DNA of 64,000 bases, from assembly GCA_035503515.1 (NCBI GenBank), contig DATJTJ010000130.1, positions 25,720 through 89,719 of the forward strand, in the 5' to 3' direction. This DNA is from DAIDKA01 sp035503515 (GTDB taxonomy: Bacteria; Pseudomonadota; Gammaproteobacteria; Steroidobacterales; Steroidobacteraceae). The position numbers and the translations under genes are program-made. The notes beneath the pieces are model-generated. The model worked only from the letters and a program-made list of their open reading frames with translations. It had not been told where the DNA came from and did no database searches. Positions 7,876 through 17,744 of this stretch are shown here, piece after piece. Within the stretch, counting starts at the first letter, position 1. Each line of letters starts with the position of its first letter.

Positions 7876-9729
7876 ATGGCTCCGCGAGACCACAAAGGCC
7901 GCTCCGCCCCGGCTGCGCCGGGCGGTGTGGATTCGACCCTGATGGGGTTCTTCGGCGTTTTCCGGTACAGCCGCCAGGCATTGGGCCTGGTACTGGACAC
8001 CAGCCCGCGGCTGACCCTGGCGCTGGCCCTGCTGACCCTGGTCGCCGGCACGGTGCCGGCGGGTATCGCCTGGGTCGGATCGCAGCTGGTGGATGCCGTG
8101 GTCACGGTCATCCGTGCCGGCAACGGCGATGCGCACCGGGTGCTGCACTTCGTGCTGCTGGAAGGAGTGCTGGTGGCGGTGCTGGCGGCCGCGCAACGCG
8201 GCCTCTCATTGTGCCAGTCGCTGCTGCGGGCCCTCCTGGGCCAGCGCGTGAACGTGATGATCCTGGAGAAGGCCCTGACGCTGGAGCTTGCGCACTTCGA
8301 GGACTCCGAGTTCTACGACAAGCTCACGCGGGCCCGCCGCGAGGCGTCCAGCCGGCCACTGAGCCTGGTGATGCGCACCTTCGGCCTGACGCAGAACGCG
8401 ATTTCGCTCGCCAGTTTCGGTGGGCTGCTGTTCCGGTTCTCGCCCTGGGCGGTGGCCGTACTGCTGCTGTCGGGGCTGCCGGCCTTCATCGCCGAGGCGC
8501 GCTTCTCCGGTGATGCCTTCCGCCTGTTCCGGTGGCGCTCACCGGAGACGCGCATGCAGCTGTACCTGGAGTCCGTGCTCGGGCGCGAGGAGCACGCCAA
8601 GGAGGTGCGCCTGTTCGGTCTCGGGAGCCGGCTGCTGGCTCGCTACCGCGACATCTTCACGACGCTGTACCGGGAGGACCGCGCGCTCACCATCCGGCGC
8701 GACGCCTGGGGGTTCTTCCTGGGGCTGATCGGCACCTGCGCGCTGTACCTGGCCTATGCCTGGATCGCGCTCGCGACCGTCCGCGGGGTCATCACCCTGG
8801 GCAAGATGACCATGTACCTGGCGCTCTTCCGGCAGGGGCAGTCGGCGGTGTCCGCCGCGCTGTCCTCGATCGGCGGGATGTACGAGGACAACCTGTACCT
8901 GTCGACGCTGTATGAGTACCTGGATACTCCGGTGCCGGCGTCCCGGGGTGAACTCATCAAGGGTCCGCATCCCGAGGATGGCATCCGCTTCGAGAACGTC
9001 GGCTTCGTCTATCCCGGCGCCACCCAACCGGCGCTGCAGGATGTGACGCTGCACCTGCGGCCGGGCAGCAGTCTCGCCCTGGTGGGTGAGAATGGCTCGG
9101 GCAAGACCACGCTCATCAAGCTGCTGACGCGGCTGTATCGCCCGACTTCGGGGCGCGTGCTGCTGGATGGGCTGGACCTGGAGCTGTGGGAAGAGAGCCG
9201 GCTGCGCGAACGCATCGGCGTCATCTTCCAGGATTTCGCCCGCTACCAGATGCTGGTGGGCGAGAACGTCGGTGCCGGCGATGAGCCCTTTTTCCTGGAC
9301 GAGGAACGCTGGCGCGAGGCCGCCGACAAGGCCCAGGCGGATGATTTCATCAGGACGCTGCCGTCCGGATATCACACGCAGTTGGGCAGGTGGTTCAAGG
9401 ACGGGCGCGAGCTCTCCGGCGGCCAGTGGCAGAAGGTCGCGCTGTCACGGGCGTTCATGCGCGTCCGCGCCGACGTGCTGGTGCTGGATGAGCCCACCGC
9501 GGCCATGGACGCCCGGGCCGAGGCCCTGGTATTCGAGCGCTTCCGGCAACTGGGACGCGACCGGATGACCATCCTGATCTCGCATCGCTTCTCCACCGTG
9601 CGCATGGCCGATGAAATCGCGGTGCTCGAACAGGGTCGCATCATCGAACGCGGCAGCCACGAGCAGCTGATGCAGCGCGAGGGCCATTATGCGGCACTCT
9701 TCTCGCTGCAGGCGCGAGGCTACCGCTGA
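7876..9729 (+). CDS. ABC transporter, fused permease/ATPase (half-transporter)
   Basis: 617-residue type IV ABC exporter subunit, expected to work as a homodimer in the inner membrane. Residues ~25-330 contain about six TM helices with long intracellular loops. The ATPase domain (~360-610) has Walker A GENGSGKT, Q-loop IFQDF, signature LSGGQWQK, Walker B VLVLDEPTAAMD and the H-loop ISHRFSTV. All catalytic elements look intact. Substrate unknown; similar proteins export peptides, lipids or drugs. ATG 7876 is used; an alternative ATG lies at 7942, right before the first conserved segment (MGFFGVFRY). Confidence 0.88.
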   Translation: MAPRDHKGRSAPAAPGGVDSTLMGFFGVFRYSRQALGLVLDTSPRLTLALALLTLVAGTVPAGIAWVGSQLVDAVVTVIRAGNGDAHRVLHFVLLEGVLVAVLAAAQRGLSLCQSLLRALLGQRVNVMILEKALTLELAHFEDSEFYDKLTRARREASSRPLSLVMRTFGLTQNAISLASFGGLLFRFSPWAVAVLLLSGLPAFIAEARFSGDAFRLFRWRSPETRMQLYLESVLGREEHAKEVRLFGLGSRLLARYRDIFTTLYREDRALTIRRDAWGFFLGLIGTCALYLAYAWIALATVRGVITLGKMTMYLALFRQGQSAVSAALSSIGGMYEDNLYLSTLYEYLDTPVPASRGELIKGPHPEDGIRFENVGFVYPGATQPALQDVTLHLRPGSSLALVGENGSGKTTLIKLLTRLYRPTSGRVLLDGLDLELWEESRLRERIGVIFQDFARYQMLVGENVGAGDEPFFLDEERWREAADKAQADDFIRTLPSGYHTQLGRWFKDGRELSGGQWQKVALSRAFMRVRADVLVLDEPTAAMDARAEALVFERFRQLGRDRMTILISHRFSTVRMADEIAVLEQGRIIERGSHEQLMQREGHYAALFSLQARGYR

Positions 9730-9748
9730 GAGGTCCCGCCCTGGCTGC

Positions 9749-11866
9749 TCAGCCGGCGGCCACCTCCATCAGCACGGCGATCGAGCGGGCCGGCAGCGTC
9801 AGCGTCGCACCGCCGGGCAAGGGTTTGCCGTAGGGCGGCCGTCCTTCGGCGCTCTCCAGTTCCATGCGCCAGCGTCGTCGCTCGGGCAGCGGCGGCAGCA
9901 CGAACGCCATGGTGTCGTGATGGGCGTTGAACAGCAGGGTGAAGTTCTCATCCAGCACCGGATGGCCCCGGGTGTCGGTGCGATGCACCGCGGCGCCCGA
10001 AAGGTGCATCCCCAGGCAGCGTGCGAAGCCCTGGCTCCAGTCGAATTCGGTCATCTCGGTACCCGCGGGCGTGAGCCACGTCACATCCTTCTGGGATTCG
10101 CCCGCCACGGGCAGACCGGTGAGGAAATGCCGGCGCGAGAAGATGGCGTGACTGCGCCGGAAGGCCACCATGCGCTGCACGAAATCCATGAAGAGCCGCT
10201 GCTGCGGCCGCAGTTCCCAGTCGAGCCAGGAGATCTCGTTGTCCTGGCAGTACGCATTGTTGTTGCCGGCCTGCGTGCGCCCGAGTTCATCGCCCGCGAG
10301 CAGCATCGGCACACCCTGCGACAGCAGCAGCGTTGCAATCAGGTTGCGCTTCTGGCGCTCGCGGATCTCGAGGATGTCCGGATCATCGCTCGGGCCTTCG
10401 ATCCCCCAGTTCCACGAGCGGTTGTCGTCCGAACCGTCGCGGTTGTCCTCGCCGTTGTCCTCGTTGTGCTTCTGGTTGTACGACACCAGGTCGCTGAGCG
10501 TGAAGCCGTCATGGGCCGTGACGAAGTTGATGCTGGCGTGGGGCTTGCGGCCGCTGGCCTCGTACAGATCCGAGGAACCGGTGAAGCGTTGCGCGAATTC
10601 CCCGATCAGGCCGCCATCGCCCTTCCAGTAGGCGCGCACGCTGTCACGATACTTGTCGTTCCACTCGTTCCAGCCGGGCGGGAAGTTGCCGACCTGATAG
10701 CCGCCGGCACCCACGTCCCAGGGCTCGGCGATGAGTTTGACCTGCGACAGCACCGGATCCTGGGAAATGGTGTCGAAGAAGGAACCGAGCCGGTCGACGT
10801 CGAACAGCTCGCGGGCGAGCGCCGCCGCGAGGTCGAAGCGGAAGCCGTCGACGTGCATGTCAAGCACCCAGTACCGCAGTGAGTCCATGATCAGCTGCAG
10901 CACCCGCGGGTGCTGCAGGTTCAGCGTATTGCCGGTACCGGTGAAGTCCATGTAGTGACGCAGGCTGCCGGGCACCAGGCGGTAATACGAAGAGTTGTCG
11001 ATGCCGCGGAAGCTCAGGGTCGGGCCGCGCTCGCTGCCCTCGGCGGTATGGTTGTAGACCACATCCAGGATGACCTCGATGCCGGCCGAGTGCAGGCTCT
11101 TGACCATGGTCTTGAATTCCTCGACCCGACCGCTGGCGCTGTAGCGCATTTCCGGGGCGAGGAACCCGATGGTGTTGTAGCCCCAGTAGTTGCGGAGGCC
11201 CTGCTTCACCAGATGGCGGTCATCGAGGAAGGCGTGGACCGGCATCAGTTCCACGGCGGTAATGCCCATGCGCCGCAGGTGGTCGATGACCGGCGCGGTC
11301 CCCAATCCGGCATAGGTTCCGCGCAGGGCCGGGGGCACCTGCGGATGCCGCATCGTCATGCCGCGCACGTGCAGCTCGTAGATGATGGTGTCGTGCCACG
11401 GCGTGCGCGGGGGCCGGTCGTCGCCCCAGGTAAAGGCGGGATCGATGACGCGGCACTTGGGGGTGCCCGCTGCGCTGTCACGCTCGTCGTAGGACAGGTC
11501 GAGCCTGGAATCGGCCGTGTCATAGCCGAAATGCGCATCGTTCCAGCGCATCCGCCCCGACAGCAGCCGCGCGTACGGCTCGATCAGCAGCTTGTTCGGA
11601 TTGAAGCGGTGGCCGCGTTCGGGATCGTAGGGACCATGGCAACGATAGCCGTACAGCTGCCCCGGCCGGGCTTCGGGGAGGTAGCAGTGCCAGATCTGGT
11701 CCGTGCGCTCCTTGAGCTCGATGCGCTCCACCTCGTGGCGGCCGCTGCCGTCGAACAGGCACAGCTCCACCTTGGTCGCGTTTTCGGAAAACAGCGAGAA
11801 ATTCACGCCTTCGCCATCCCAGGTGGCGCCCCTGGGATAGGGGTTGCCCGGCCAGACCGCCGTCAT
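9749..11866 (-). CDS. glgX: Glycogen debranching enzyme GlgX
   Basis: Glycoside hydrolase family 13 (isoamylase type) that cleaves alpha-1,6 branches from limit dextrins during glycogen breakdown in the cytoplasm. 705 residues. An N-terminal CBM48 module (GATWDGEGVNFSLFSENA) precedes the (beta/alpha)8 barrel. The catalytic triad is visible: nucleophile Asp345 (DGFRFDLA), acid/base Glu381 (LIAEPWD) and Asp453 (TAHDGF), followed by the GlgX-typical NQKHNEDNGEDNRDG stretch. The start ATG overlaps the glgB stop (ATGA), so both are one transcription unit. No glgA, glgC or glgP is present in the window. Confidence 0.96.
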   Translation of the reverse strand: MTAVWPGNPYPRGATWDGEGVNFSLFSENATKVELCLFDGSGRHEVERIELKERTDQIWHCYLPEARPGQLYGYRCHGPYDPERGHRFNPNKLLIEPYARLLSGRMRWNDAHFGYDTADSRLDLSYDERDSAAGTPKCRVIDPAFTWGDDRPPRTPWHDTIIYELHVRGMTMRHPQVPPALRGTYAGLGTAPVIDHLRRMGITAVELMPVHAFLDDRHLVKQGLRNYWGYNTIGFLAPEMRYSASGRVEEFKTMVKSLHSAGIEVILDVVYNHTAEGSERGPTLSFRGIDNSSYYRLVPGSLRHYMDFTGTGNTLNLQHPRVLQLIMDSLRYWVLDMHVDGFRFDLAAALARELFDVDRLGSFFDTISQDPVLSQVKLIAEPWDVGAGGYQVGNFPPGWNEWNDKYRDSVRAYWKGDGGLIGEFAQRFTGSSDLYEASGRKPHASINFVTAHDGFTLSDLVSYNQKHNEDNGEDNRDGSDDNRSWNWGIEGPSDDPDILEIRERQKRNLIATLLLSQGVPMLLAGDELGRTQAGNNNAYCQDNEISWLDWELRPQQRLFMDFVQRMVAFRRSHAIFSRRHFLTGLPVAGESQKDVTWLTPAGTEMTEFDWSQGFARCLGMHLSGAAVHRTDTRGHPVLDENFTLLFNAHHDTMAFVLPPLPERRRWRMELESAEGRPPYGKPLPGGATLTLPARSIAVLMEVAAG

Positions 11867-13755
11867 TGCGGGGACAGGAACAGTACGCCCAGCGGCGGCA
11901 GGGTGAGCGTCAGGGAGTGTGGCCGGCCATGAGTGCCATGATCATCGGCCTGGACCATGCCCGCATTGCCCTGGCCGCTGCCGCCGTACACCGTGGCGTC
12001 GCTGTTCAGCCGTTCGCGCCACAGGCCCGCGCGCGGCACGCCCACACGGTAGTCGTAGCGCACGACCGGCGTGAAATTGCAGATCACCAGCATCACCGTG
12101 CCGCTGGTGCGGTCCTTGCGCAGGAACGACAGCACGCTCGAATCGGCATCGTTGCAATCCACCCACTCGAAGCCCTCGGCGGTGAAGTCCTGCTCGAACA
12201 GCGCCGGAGCGTCCCGATACAGCAGGTTGAGGTCGCGGACCCAGCGTTGCACGCCCGCGTGCAGCGGGTACTGCGTGACGTGCCATTCGAGGCTGCTGTC
12301 GTGCTGCCATTCGCGCTTCTGGCCGAATTCGCAGCCCATGAAGAGCAGCTTCTTGCCCGGATGGCCCCACATGTAGCCGAACAGCAGCCGCAGGTTGGCG
12401 AACTGCTGCCATTCATCGCCGGGCATCTTGCCGATCAGCGAGCCCTTGCCATGCACCACCTCATCGTGGGACAGCGCCAGCACGAAGTTCTCGGTGAACG
12501 CATACCAGATGGAGAAGGTGATCTGGTTGAAATGGTGCCGTCGGAACAGCGGATCGGTCTGGAAGAACTTGAGCGTGTCGTGCATCCAGCCCATGTTCCA
12601 CTTCAATCCGAATCCCAGCCCGCCGAGGTATACGGGGCGCGACACCTGTGGCCAGGCGGTGGATTCCTCGGCGATGGTCTGGGTGCCGGGGTGATCCCGG
12701 TAGATGGCCTCGTTGAGGGACTTGAGGAAATCGCGGGCACCCAGGTTTTCGTGGCCGCCGAAGCGGTTGGGTACCCACTCTCCGGCCTTGCGACCGTAGT
12801 CGAGGTAGAGCATCGAGGCCACCGCGTCCACTCGCAGTGCGTCGGCGCGGTAGACCTGCAGCCAGTACAGCGCGTTGCTGCCGAGGAAATTGCGGACCTC
12901 CGCGCGGCCGTAGTTGAAGATGGAGCTGTTCCATTCCGGGTGGTAGCCCTGGCGAGGGTCGGCGTGCTCGTACAGATGGGTGCCGTCGAAGAAGGACAGG
13001 CCATGCTGGTCGCTCGGAAAATGCGACGGCACCCAATCCAGGATCACGCCGATGCCCCTGGCGTGCAGGTGATCCACCAGGTACATGAAATCCTGCGGCG
13101 TCCCGTAGCGGGAGGAGGGCGCGAAGTAGCCGGTGATCTGGTAGCCCCAGGAACCGAAGAACGGATGCTCCATGACGGGCATCAGCTCGACATGCGTGAA
13201 GCCCATCCAGGCCACGTAGTCGGCCAGCTCGTGCGCGATCTCGCGGTAGTTGAGCGAGCGGTTGCCGTCCTCCGGCACTCGCTTCCAGGAACCCAGGTGG
13301 ACCTCGTAGATCGACCAGGGCGCATCCAGCGCGTTCACCCGGCCACAGTCACGCTGCCACTCGATGTCGTTCCAGGCGTACGCATTGTCCCAGACCACCG
13401 CCCCGGTCCGGGGCGGCTCCTCGCAGCGCAGCGCATAGGGGTCGCTTTTTTCCACCGCGTACCCGCCGTAGCGGGAGCGCACGAAATACTTGTAGACGCT
13501 GCCGGGGCCCAGGTCCGGGATGAACAGCTCCCAGATGCCGGAATGATCCTGGCGCGGTGCCATCGGATGGCTGTCGTGGTCCCAGCCGTTGAAGTCGCCG
13601 ATGACGTGCACCGCTGCGGCATTCGGCGCCCAGACGGCGAAGCGCGTACCCTGGGTACCGCCGACGCTGTCCGGATGCGCCCCGAGCTTGTCGTAGGCGC
13701 GGAAGAACGTGCCTTCCCGGAAATGGTATATGTCGGTATCGGTGAGTTCGCTCAT
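11863..13755 (-). CDS. glgB: 1,4-alpha-glucan branching enzyme GlgB
   Basis: GH13 enzyme that makes alpha-1,6 branches in glycogen. From ATG 13755 it has 630 residues: an N-terminal CBM48 domain (~25-115), the catalytic barrel with Asp310 (LRVDAV), Glu363 (IAEES) and Asp431 (LSHDEVVHGKG), and a C-terminal all-beta domain ending in PPLGVLFLS. It lacks the extra N-terminal N1 domain of E. coli-type (~730 aa) enzymes. An alternative ATG five codons upstream (13770) exists; a TACGAT -10-like box 6 bp before ATG 13755 favours the shorter form (inference). It is first in the glgB-glgX pair. Confidence 0.96.
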   Translation of the reverse strand: MSELTDTDIYHFREGTFFRAYDKLGAHPDSVGGTQGTRFAVWAPNAAAVHVIGDFNGWDHDSHPMAPRQDHSGIWELFIPDLGPGSVYKYFVRSRYGGYAVEKSDPYALRCEEPPRTGAVVWDNAYAWNDIEWQRDCGRVNALDAPWSIYEVHLGSWKRVPEDGNRSLNYREIAHELADYVAWMGFTHVELMPVMEHPFFGSWGYQITGYFAPSSRYGTPQDFMYLVDHLHARGIGVILDWVPSHFPSDQHGLSFFDGTHLYEHADPRQGYHPEWNSSIFNYGRAEVRNFLGSNALYWLQVYRADALRVDAVASMLYLDYGRKAGEWVPNRFGGHENLGARDFLKSLNEAIYRDHPGTQTIAEESTAWPQVSRPVYLGGLGFGLKWNMGWMHDTLKFFQTDPLFRRHHFNQITFSIWYAFTENFVLALSHDEVVHGKGSLIGKMPGDEWQQFANLRLLFGYMWGHPGKKLLFMGCEFGQKREWQHDSSLEWHVTQYPLHAGVQRWVRDLNLLYRDAPALFEQDFTAEGFEWVDCNDADSSVLSFLRKDRTSGTVMLVICNFTPVVRYDYRVGVPRAGLWRERLNSDATVYGGSGQGNAGMVQADDHGTHGRPHSLTLTLPPLGVLFLSPQ

Positions 13756-13761
13756 GGGGCC

Positions 13762-13767
13762 ATCGTA
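13762..13767 (-). promoter_or_regulatory. Candidate -10 box of glgB (possibly leaderless)
   Basis: TACGAT reads on the minus strand and ends 6 bp before ATG 13755, so transcription from it would start at about the A of the start codon. No good -35 hexamer is visible, so this is a weak call. Confidence 0.3.
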
Positions 13768-13819
13768 CACTTTTGAGTCCTGCTTGTTCCGCCGTCGGGC
13801 AATCGATTAATGTCGGAAA

Positions 13820-14917
13820 ATGATGACTGAAAGCACCGATACCGGGCAGACCGTCGAACCGCGGGCGCTGGTGCCGATCATCATCGGCCATCGGGGGGCG
13901 AGCGGGTACGTTCCGGAACACACGCTGGCGTCCTATTTCCTGGCCATCCAGCAGGGCGCGGATTTCATCGAGCCTGACCTCGTCAGCACTCGCGATCGCG
14001 TGCTGGTGGCCCGTCACGAAAATGAAATCGGCGGCACCACGGACGTGGCGTCGCATCCGCAATTTGCGGATCGCCGTACCACCCGGGTGGTCGATGGTGT
14101 CAGCATCGAAGGCTGGTTCATCGAGGATTTCACGCTCGCCGAGCTCAAGACACTGCGCGCCCGCGAACGCATTGCCGACCTGCGGCCTGCCAACGCAAGG
14201 TTCGACGGACAGTTCGAGATCCCCACCCTGGATGAAATCCTCGACCTGGTGCACGGCGCCGACGTAGTACGCGCGCACGCGGCCCGGCTGCGGCACGAAC
14301 CTCCGCCGCTGCGCATCGGCGTCTATCCGGAAACCAAGCACCCGACCTACTTCTCCGGGATCGGACTGGCACTCGAAGAGCCGCTGCTGGAAACCCTCGA
14401 ACGGCACGGGTTCGCGCACCCGGACGCGCCGGTCTTCATCCAGTCGTTTGAGACCGCCAATCTGCGGATGCTGCGCTCGATGACCCAGCTGCCCCTGGTG
14501 CAGCTGGTGGCCGCCACCGGCGCCCCCTACGACTGGGTGCTCGCGGGCGACCCGCGCAACTACGCCGGCATGATCACGCGCCGGGGTCTGAAGCAGGTTG
14601 CCGACTATGCGGATGCGATCGGGGTCGAAAAAACGCTGGTGATCCCGCGTTCCGCGCAGGGTGCGCTGGGAGCACCGACGGGGTTGATCGACGATGCCCA
14701 CGCCGAGGAACTGCTGGTGCATGCCTGGACGTTCCGCGCGGAAAACCACTTCCTGCCGCCGGCCGCGCGCTCGGGGACGGAGCCCGCCGCCCTCGGTGAT
14801 CTTGCCCTGGAACTCGTTCCGTATCTGAAGGCCGGCCTGGATGGCGTTTTCATCGACCAGCCGGTGCTCGGCGTGCGCACCCGCGACGCGCTGCTCCGGG
14901 ACAGCGGGGAGGACTAG
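13820..14917 (+). CDS. Glycerophosphodiester phosphodiesterase (cytoplasmic, GlpQ/UgpQ-like)
   Basis: Hydrolyses glycerophosphodiesters to glycerol-3-phosphate and an alcohol. The 365-residue protein has the GDPD signature: IIGHRGASGYVPEHT (catalytic His24 and Arg25, metal-ligand region), FIEPDLV, ARHENEIGGTTDVA and later IYPETKHPTYF and FIQSFE. Its length and insertions resemble the periplasmic GlpQ class, but no signal peptide is present, so it is predicted to act in the cytoplasm. The product could feed GlpD/GlpK further along the window (inference). It overlaps the convergent GGDEF-EAL gene by 4 bp. Confidence 0.9.
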   Translation: MMTESTDTGQTVEPRALVPIIIGHRGASGYVPEHTLASYFLAIQQGADFIEPDLVSTRDRVLVARHENEIGGTTDVASHPQFADRRTTRVVDGVSIEGWFIEDFTLAELKTLRARERIADLRPANARFDGQFEIPTLDEILDLVHGADVVRAHAARLRHEPPPLRIGVYPETKHPTYFSGIGLALEEPLLETLERHGFAHPDAPVFIQSFETANLRMLRSMTQLPLVQLVAATGAPYDWVLAGDPRNYAGMITRRGLKQVADYADAIGVEKTLVIPRSAQGALGAPTGLIDDAHAEELLVHAWTFRAENHFLPPAARSGTEPAALGDLALELVPYLKAGLDGVFIDQPVLGVRTRDALLRDSGED

Positions 14918-17679
14918 GGCCGACGTCGCGCCTTGGCGCCGACGAACAGCAGTGAGCCATCGCCCGCACGGGTGCCCTGGGCCGCCTGGTCAGCCGGCGC
15001 CTGCAGCAGCGTGCGGGCGCGGGCGGCTGCGGTTTCCGCCGTCTGTGCGGTCAGCTGCATTTCCACGGGCGCCGCCAGCAGGAATCCCTGCACCGTGATC
15101 GGGCCGCACTGGCCCAGCAGTACCAGCTGCCCCGGGCGCTCCACGCCCTCGGCGACGACCTCCAGACCCAGGCCATGGCACAGCGCGATGACCGAGCGGG
15201 CGATGGCGGCGGAGCGCGGATTGTGATCGATTTCCTCGATCAGCGTGCGGTCCAGCTTGACGCGGTTGATCGGCAATTGCGCCAGCGACGCAAGCGAGGA
15301 GTAACCGGTTCCGAAATCATCCAGCGCGACCGCCACATCGAGGGCCCGCAGTCGCTGCAGGGCCGCCAGTGTCGCCGGCGCCGTCTGGATGACCGTCTCG
15401 GTGATCTCGATTTCCAGCGCATCTCCGGGCAGTCCGGTGACGGACAACGCCTCGATGACGTGGTCCACGAAACTGCCATCCAGCAGCTGCATGGCCGAGA
15501 CGTTGATGGCCACGCTGGCGTTGTGCCAGCCCATCGCGCGCCAGGCCTTCACGGTGGCCGTGGCCGAGCGCAGCGCCCAGGTGGTCAGCTCGCGCATGAG
15601 GCCGGTGGCTTCGGCGATCTCGATGAACTCGCTGGCACTGGCGATCCGGCCATCCCCCTTGCGCCAGCGCAGCAGGGCCTCCACACCGGCGGGCTCCAGC
15701 GTGTGCAGCGCGATCTGGGGCTGGTACATGAGCAGCAGGTCGCCGTCCTCCACCGCGCGTCGCAAGGCCTGCTCGAGGCGGAACCGGTGGGCGGCCAGAT
15801 CGTAGAGTTCCGGGGTGTACATGGCGAAGCGGTTGCGGCCTAGGTCCTTGGCGTGGAACAGCGCCACGTCCGCCGTGCGCAGCAGCGCATCGGCGTCGCG
15901 GGCATGGTCCGGGTACAGTGTCGCGCCGATGCTGGCGCTGGTGGAGAGCTGGCGGCCATCCACCAGCAGCGGCTTCTGCAACGCCTCGATGACCTTCGCG
16001 GCCTGTTCACAGACGTGCTCCGCGCTCACGGCGTCCTCGATCAGCACCGTGAATTCGTCACCCCCCAGGCGCGCAATGAAGGCCGACGGCTCGAGGGCCT
16101 CCCGCAGGCGCAGGCCCACCAGCTGCAGCACGCGGTCGCCGAACTTGTGGCCGAGGGTGTCGTTGACGGATTTGAAATTGTCCAGGTCCACGAACAGCAG
16201 CGCGCAGCGGCGCTCGGCGTGCGCCGCCATGGCGAGGGCGGCGGCCAGCCGCGCGGTCAGCTGGCGGCGGTTGGGCAGTTCGGTCAGCGGGTCGTGATGC
16301 GCCAGGTGGTGCAGCGCCCGGGTGCGATCCTCGACGTTCTGCTCGAGCACCGCCTGGTGTGCCCGCAGATCCGCTTCGGCGTCGCTGATCTTCGCCGCCA
16401 TGGCATTGAAGGCTTCGGCGAGCTCGGCGATCTCGGCGGAGCCGCCGCCGCGGGCGCTCACGTCGCGCTCGCCCGCGGTCAGCCGGCGGGTCGCGACCAT
16501 GAGCCTGCGGACCGGAAGCGATATGCGCAGCGCCAGCAGCAGTGACACCAGCAGCACCACGACCACGACGGCGATGCCCGTCGAAACGAGCGCCCGCTGG
16601 GCGTTGGTTGCGGCCTGCGCGGCCCGCTGAGCCGCCGCCGAGAGCGCTTGCCGCGCCGGCTCCTGCAGCAGCGTCTGTGCGTCGCTGATCAGCCCGCTGC
16701 CCGCGCTCAGGAAATCGTGGCGGTCGCGGGCGTTGCTCGCATCGAAGCGATTGACCTGGTTGCGCAGGCTCACCGAGCGGTTGAAGTCCTCGCGCACGAT
16801 CTCCATCCAGGCGGCGCCCGGCGAGTGCATGAGTTCGGCATCGTTGCGATCCAGCGTCGCCGCAAATTCATGTTCGGCGCGCGCTGCGGCATCGCCCAGG
16901 TCGGCGACCGAGCGCAGCCCCGCGGCCGCCTGCGACAACTCCATGAGCGACTTGCGGGCGACGACGACCGCCGTGTCGTTGATCGCAAGACCGGCGCCGC
17001 CGGCCCGGGTGATGCGCCGGCCCTCGGCTTCCAGCAGTTCGTGCCGCTCCCGCAGCCACTGCTGCCGTGCGCCTGAGCTGCCGGCGAGCGTGCGACCGGC
17101 CGCGACGTGGGCGGCGATCCGCTGTTCGAGCAATTGCTGGTTGCGGGCCTCGGGCGGGACTGAGGCGCCCCGGGGCATGCGTTCAAACCACACGGTGAGC
17201 GCGTCGTTCAGGTCGCCGGCCGCGGCATCGAGCGCGGCCTGCACCGAATGCTGTGCTTCGACCGAGGTCGTTTCGGAGCCGAGCGATTCTTCCACGGCGC
17301 GGTCGAATGCGGCCAGCTTCTCGATGATGGCGCCGGCGAGGCGCGCCTGCGGTTCATAGCGCAGTTGCAGGGAGCGTACCGCCTGGGCTGCGGTGTGAGT
17401 GATGTTGTCGGCAACCAGCTGACCGACCAGCACCACGAACGCGACGGCCGCCAGCCCGAGCGCCAGGTGTGCACCGATGCCCAGCCGCCAGCGGCGGCGC
17501 GGGATAGCGGGGTCGGAAGCCGTTTCAGAAGCCGACTGCACTGTTTGTGTTCCGCAGCATGAGACATAAGCCCGGATCCGGAGATTCCAGGAATCATGCG
17601 AACGGGGCCGATGTTGCCCCCCTGGCGGTGCGGCGTCCGTGGCGGGTTTCGCAAAAGCGACGTGCGTAAGCGCCGCCAT
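14914..17679 (-). CDS. Membrane GGDEF-EAL protein (c-di-GMP synthesis/degradation)
   Basis: 921-residue inner-membrane signalling protein. Layout: cytoplasmic N tail, TM1 (~70-92), a helical periplasmic sensor (~95-360), TM2 (~362-385), HAMP domain (~385-440), coiled linker, GGDEF domain with the motif at residues ~539-543 (LGGDEF), and EAL domain with E-A-L at 667-669. Both sites look intact: the EAL part also has INVSAMQ, EIEITE, DDFGTGYSSL and VVAEGVE. The RxxD inhibitory site five residues before GGDEF is absent. It could be bifunctional, or one domain may regulate the other. The long N tail before TM1 makes the start at 17679 uncertain. Confidence 0.9.
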   Translation of the reverse strand: MAALTHVAFAKPATDAAPPGGQHRPRSHDSWNLRIRAYVSCCGTQTVQSASETASDPAIPRRRWRLGIGAHLALGLAAVAFVVLVGQLVADNITHTAAQAVRSLQLRYEPQARLAGAIIEKLAAFDRAVEESLGSETTSVEAQHSVQAALDAAAGDLNDALTVWFERMPRGASVPPEARNQQLLEQRIAAHVAAGRTLAGSSGARQQWLRERHELLEAEGRRITRAGGAGLAINDTAVVVARKSLMELSQAAAGLRSVADLGDAAARAEHEFAATLDRNDAELMHSPGAAWMEIVREDFNRSVSLRNQVNRFDASNARDRHDFLSAGSGLISDAQTLLQEPARQALSAAAQRAAQAATNAQRALVSTGIAVVVVVLLVSLLLALRISLPVRRLMVATRRLTAGERDVSARGGGSAEIAELAEAFNAMAAKISDAEADLRAHQAVLEQNVEDRTRALHHLAHHDPLTELPNRRQLTARLAAALAMAAHAERRCALLFVDLDNFKSVNDTLGHKFGDRVLQLVGLRLREALEPSAFIARLGGDEFTVLIEDAVSAEHVCEQAAKVIEALQKPLLVDGRQLSTSASIGATLYPDHARDADALLRTADVALFHAKDLGRNRFAMYTPELYDLAAHRFRLEQALRRAVEDGDLLLMYQPQIALHTLEPAGVEALLRWRKGDGRIASASEFIEIAEATGLMRELTTWALRSATATVKAWRAMGWHNASVAINVSAMQLLDGSFVDHVIEALSVTGLPGDALEIEITETVIQTAPATLAALQRLRALDVAVALDDFGTGYSSLASLAQLPINRVKLDRTLIEEIDHNPRSAAIARSVIALCHGLGLEVVAEGVERPGQLVLLGQCGPITVQGFLLAAPVEMQLTAQTAETAAARARTLLQAPADQAAQGTRAGDGSLLFVGAKARRRP

Positions 17680-17731
17680 GGCGTCAAAAGCGCGGTTTTG
17701 GGGCTTTGGCGGATCCTTTGGCCAGTTGCTC

Positions 17732-17737
17732 TATACT
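17732..17737 (+). promoter_or_regulatory. Candidate -10 box before the small Cys-protein gene (possibly leaderless)
   Basis: TATACT ends 7 bp before ATG 17745, the spacing expected if the transcript begins at or next to the start codon. No clear -35 element or Shine-Dalgarno is seen. Confidence 0.35.
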
Positions 17738-17744
17738 GACCGCC

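Noticed and set aside
9730..9748. Possible terminator between the ABC gene and glgX
   Set aside because: Only 19 bp with no T-run; no hairpin of convincing strength.
11866..13776. 636-residue plus-strand frame opposite glgB
   Set aside because: Antisense shadow; glgB motifs and catalytic triad are on the minus strand.
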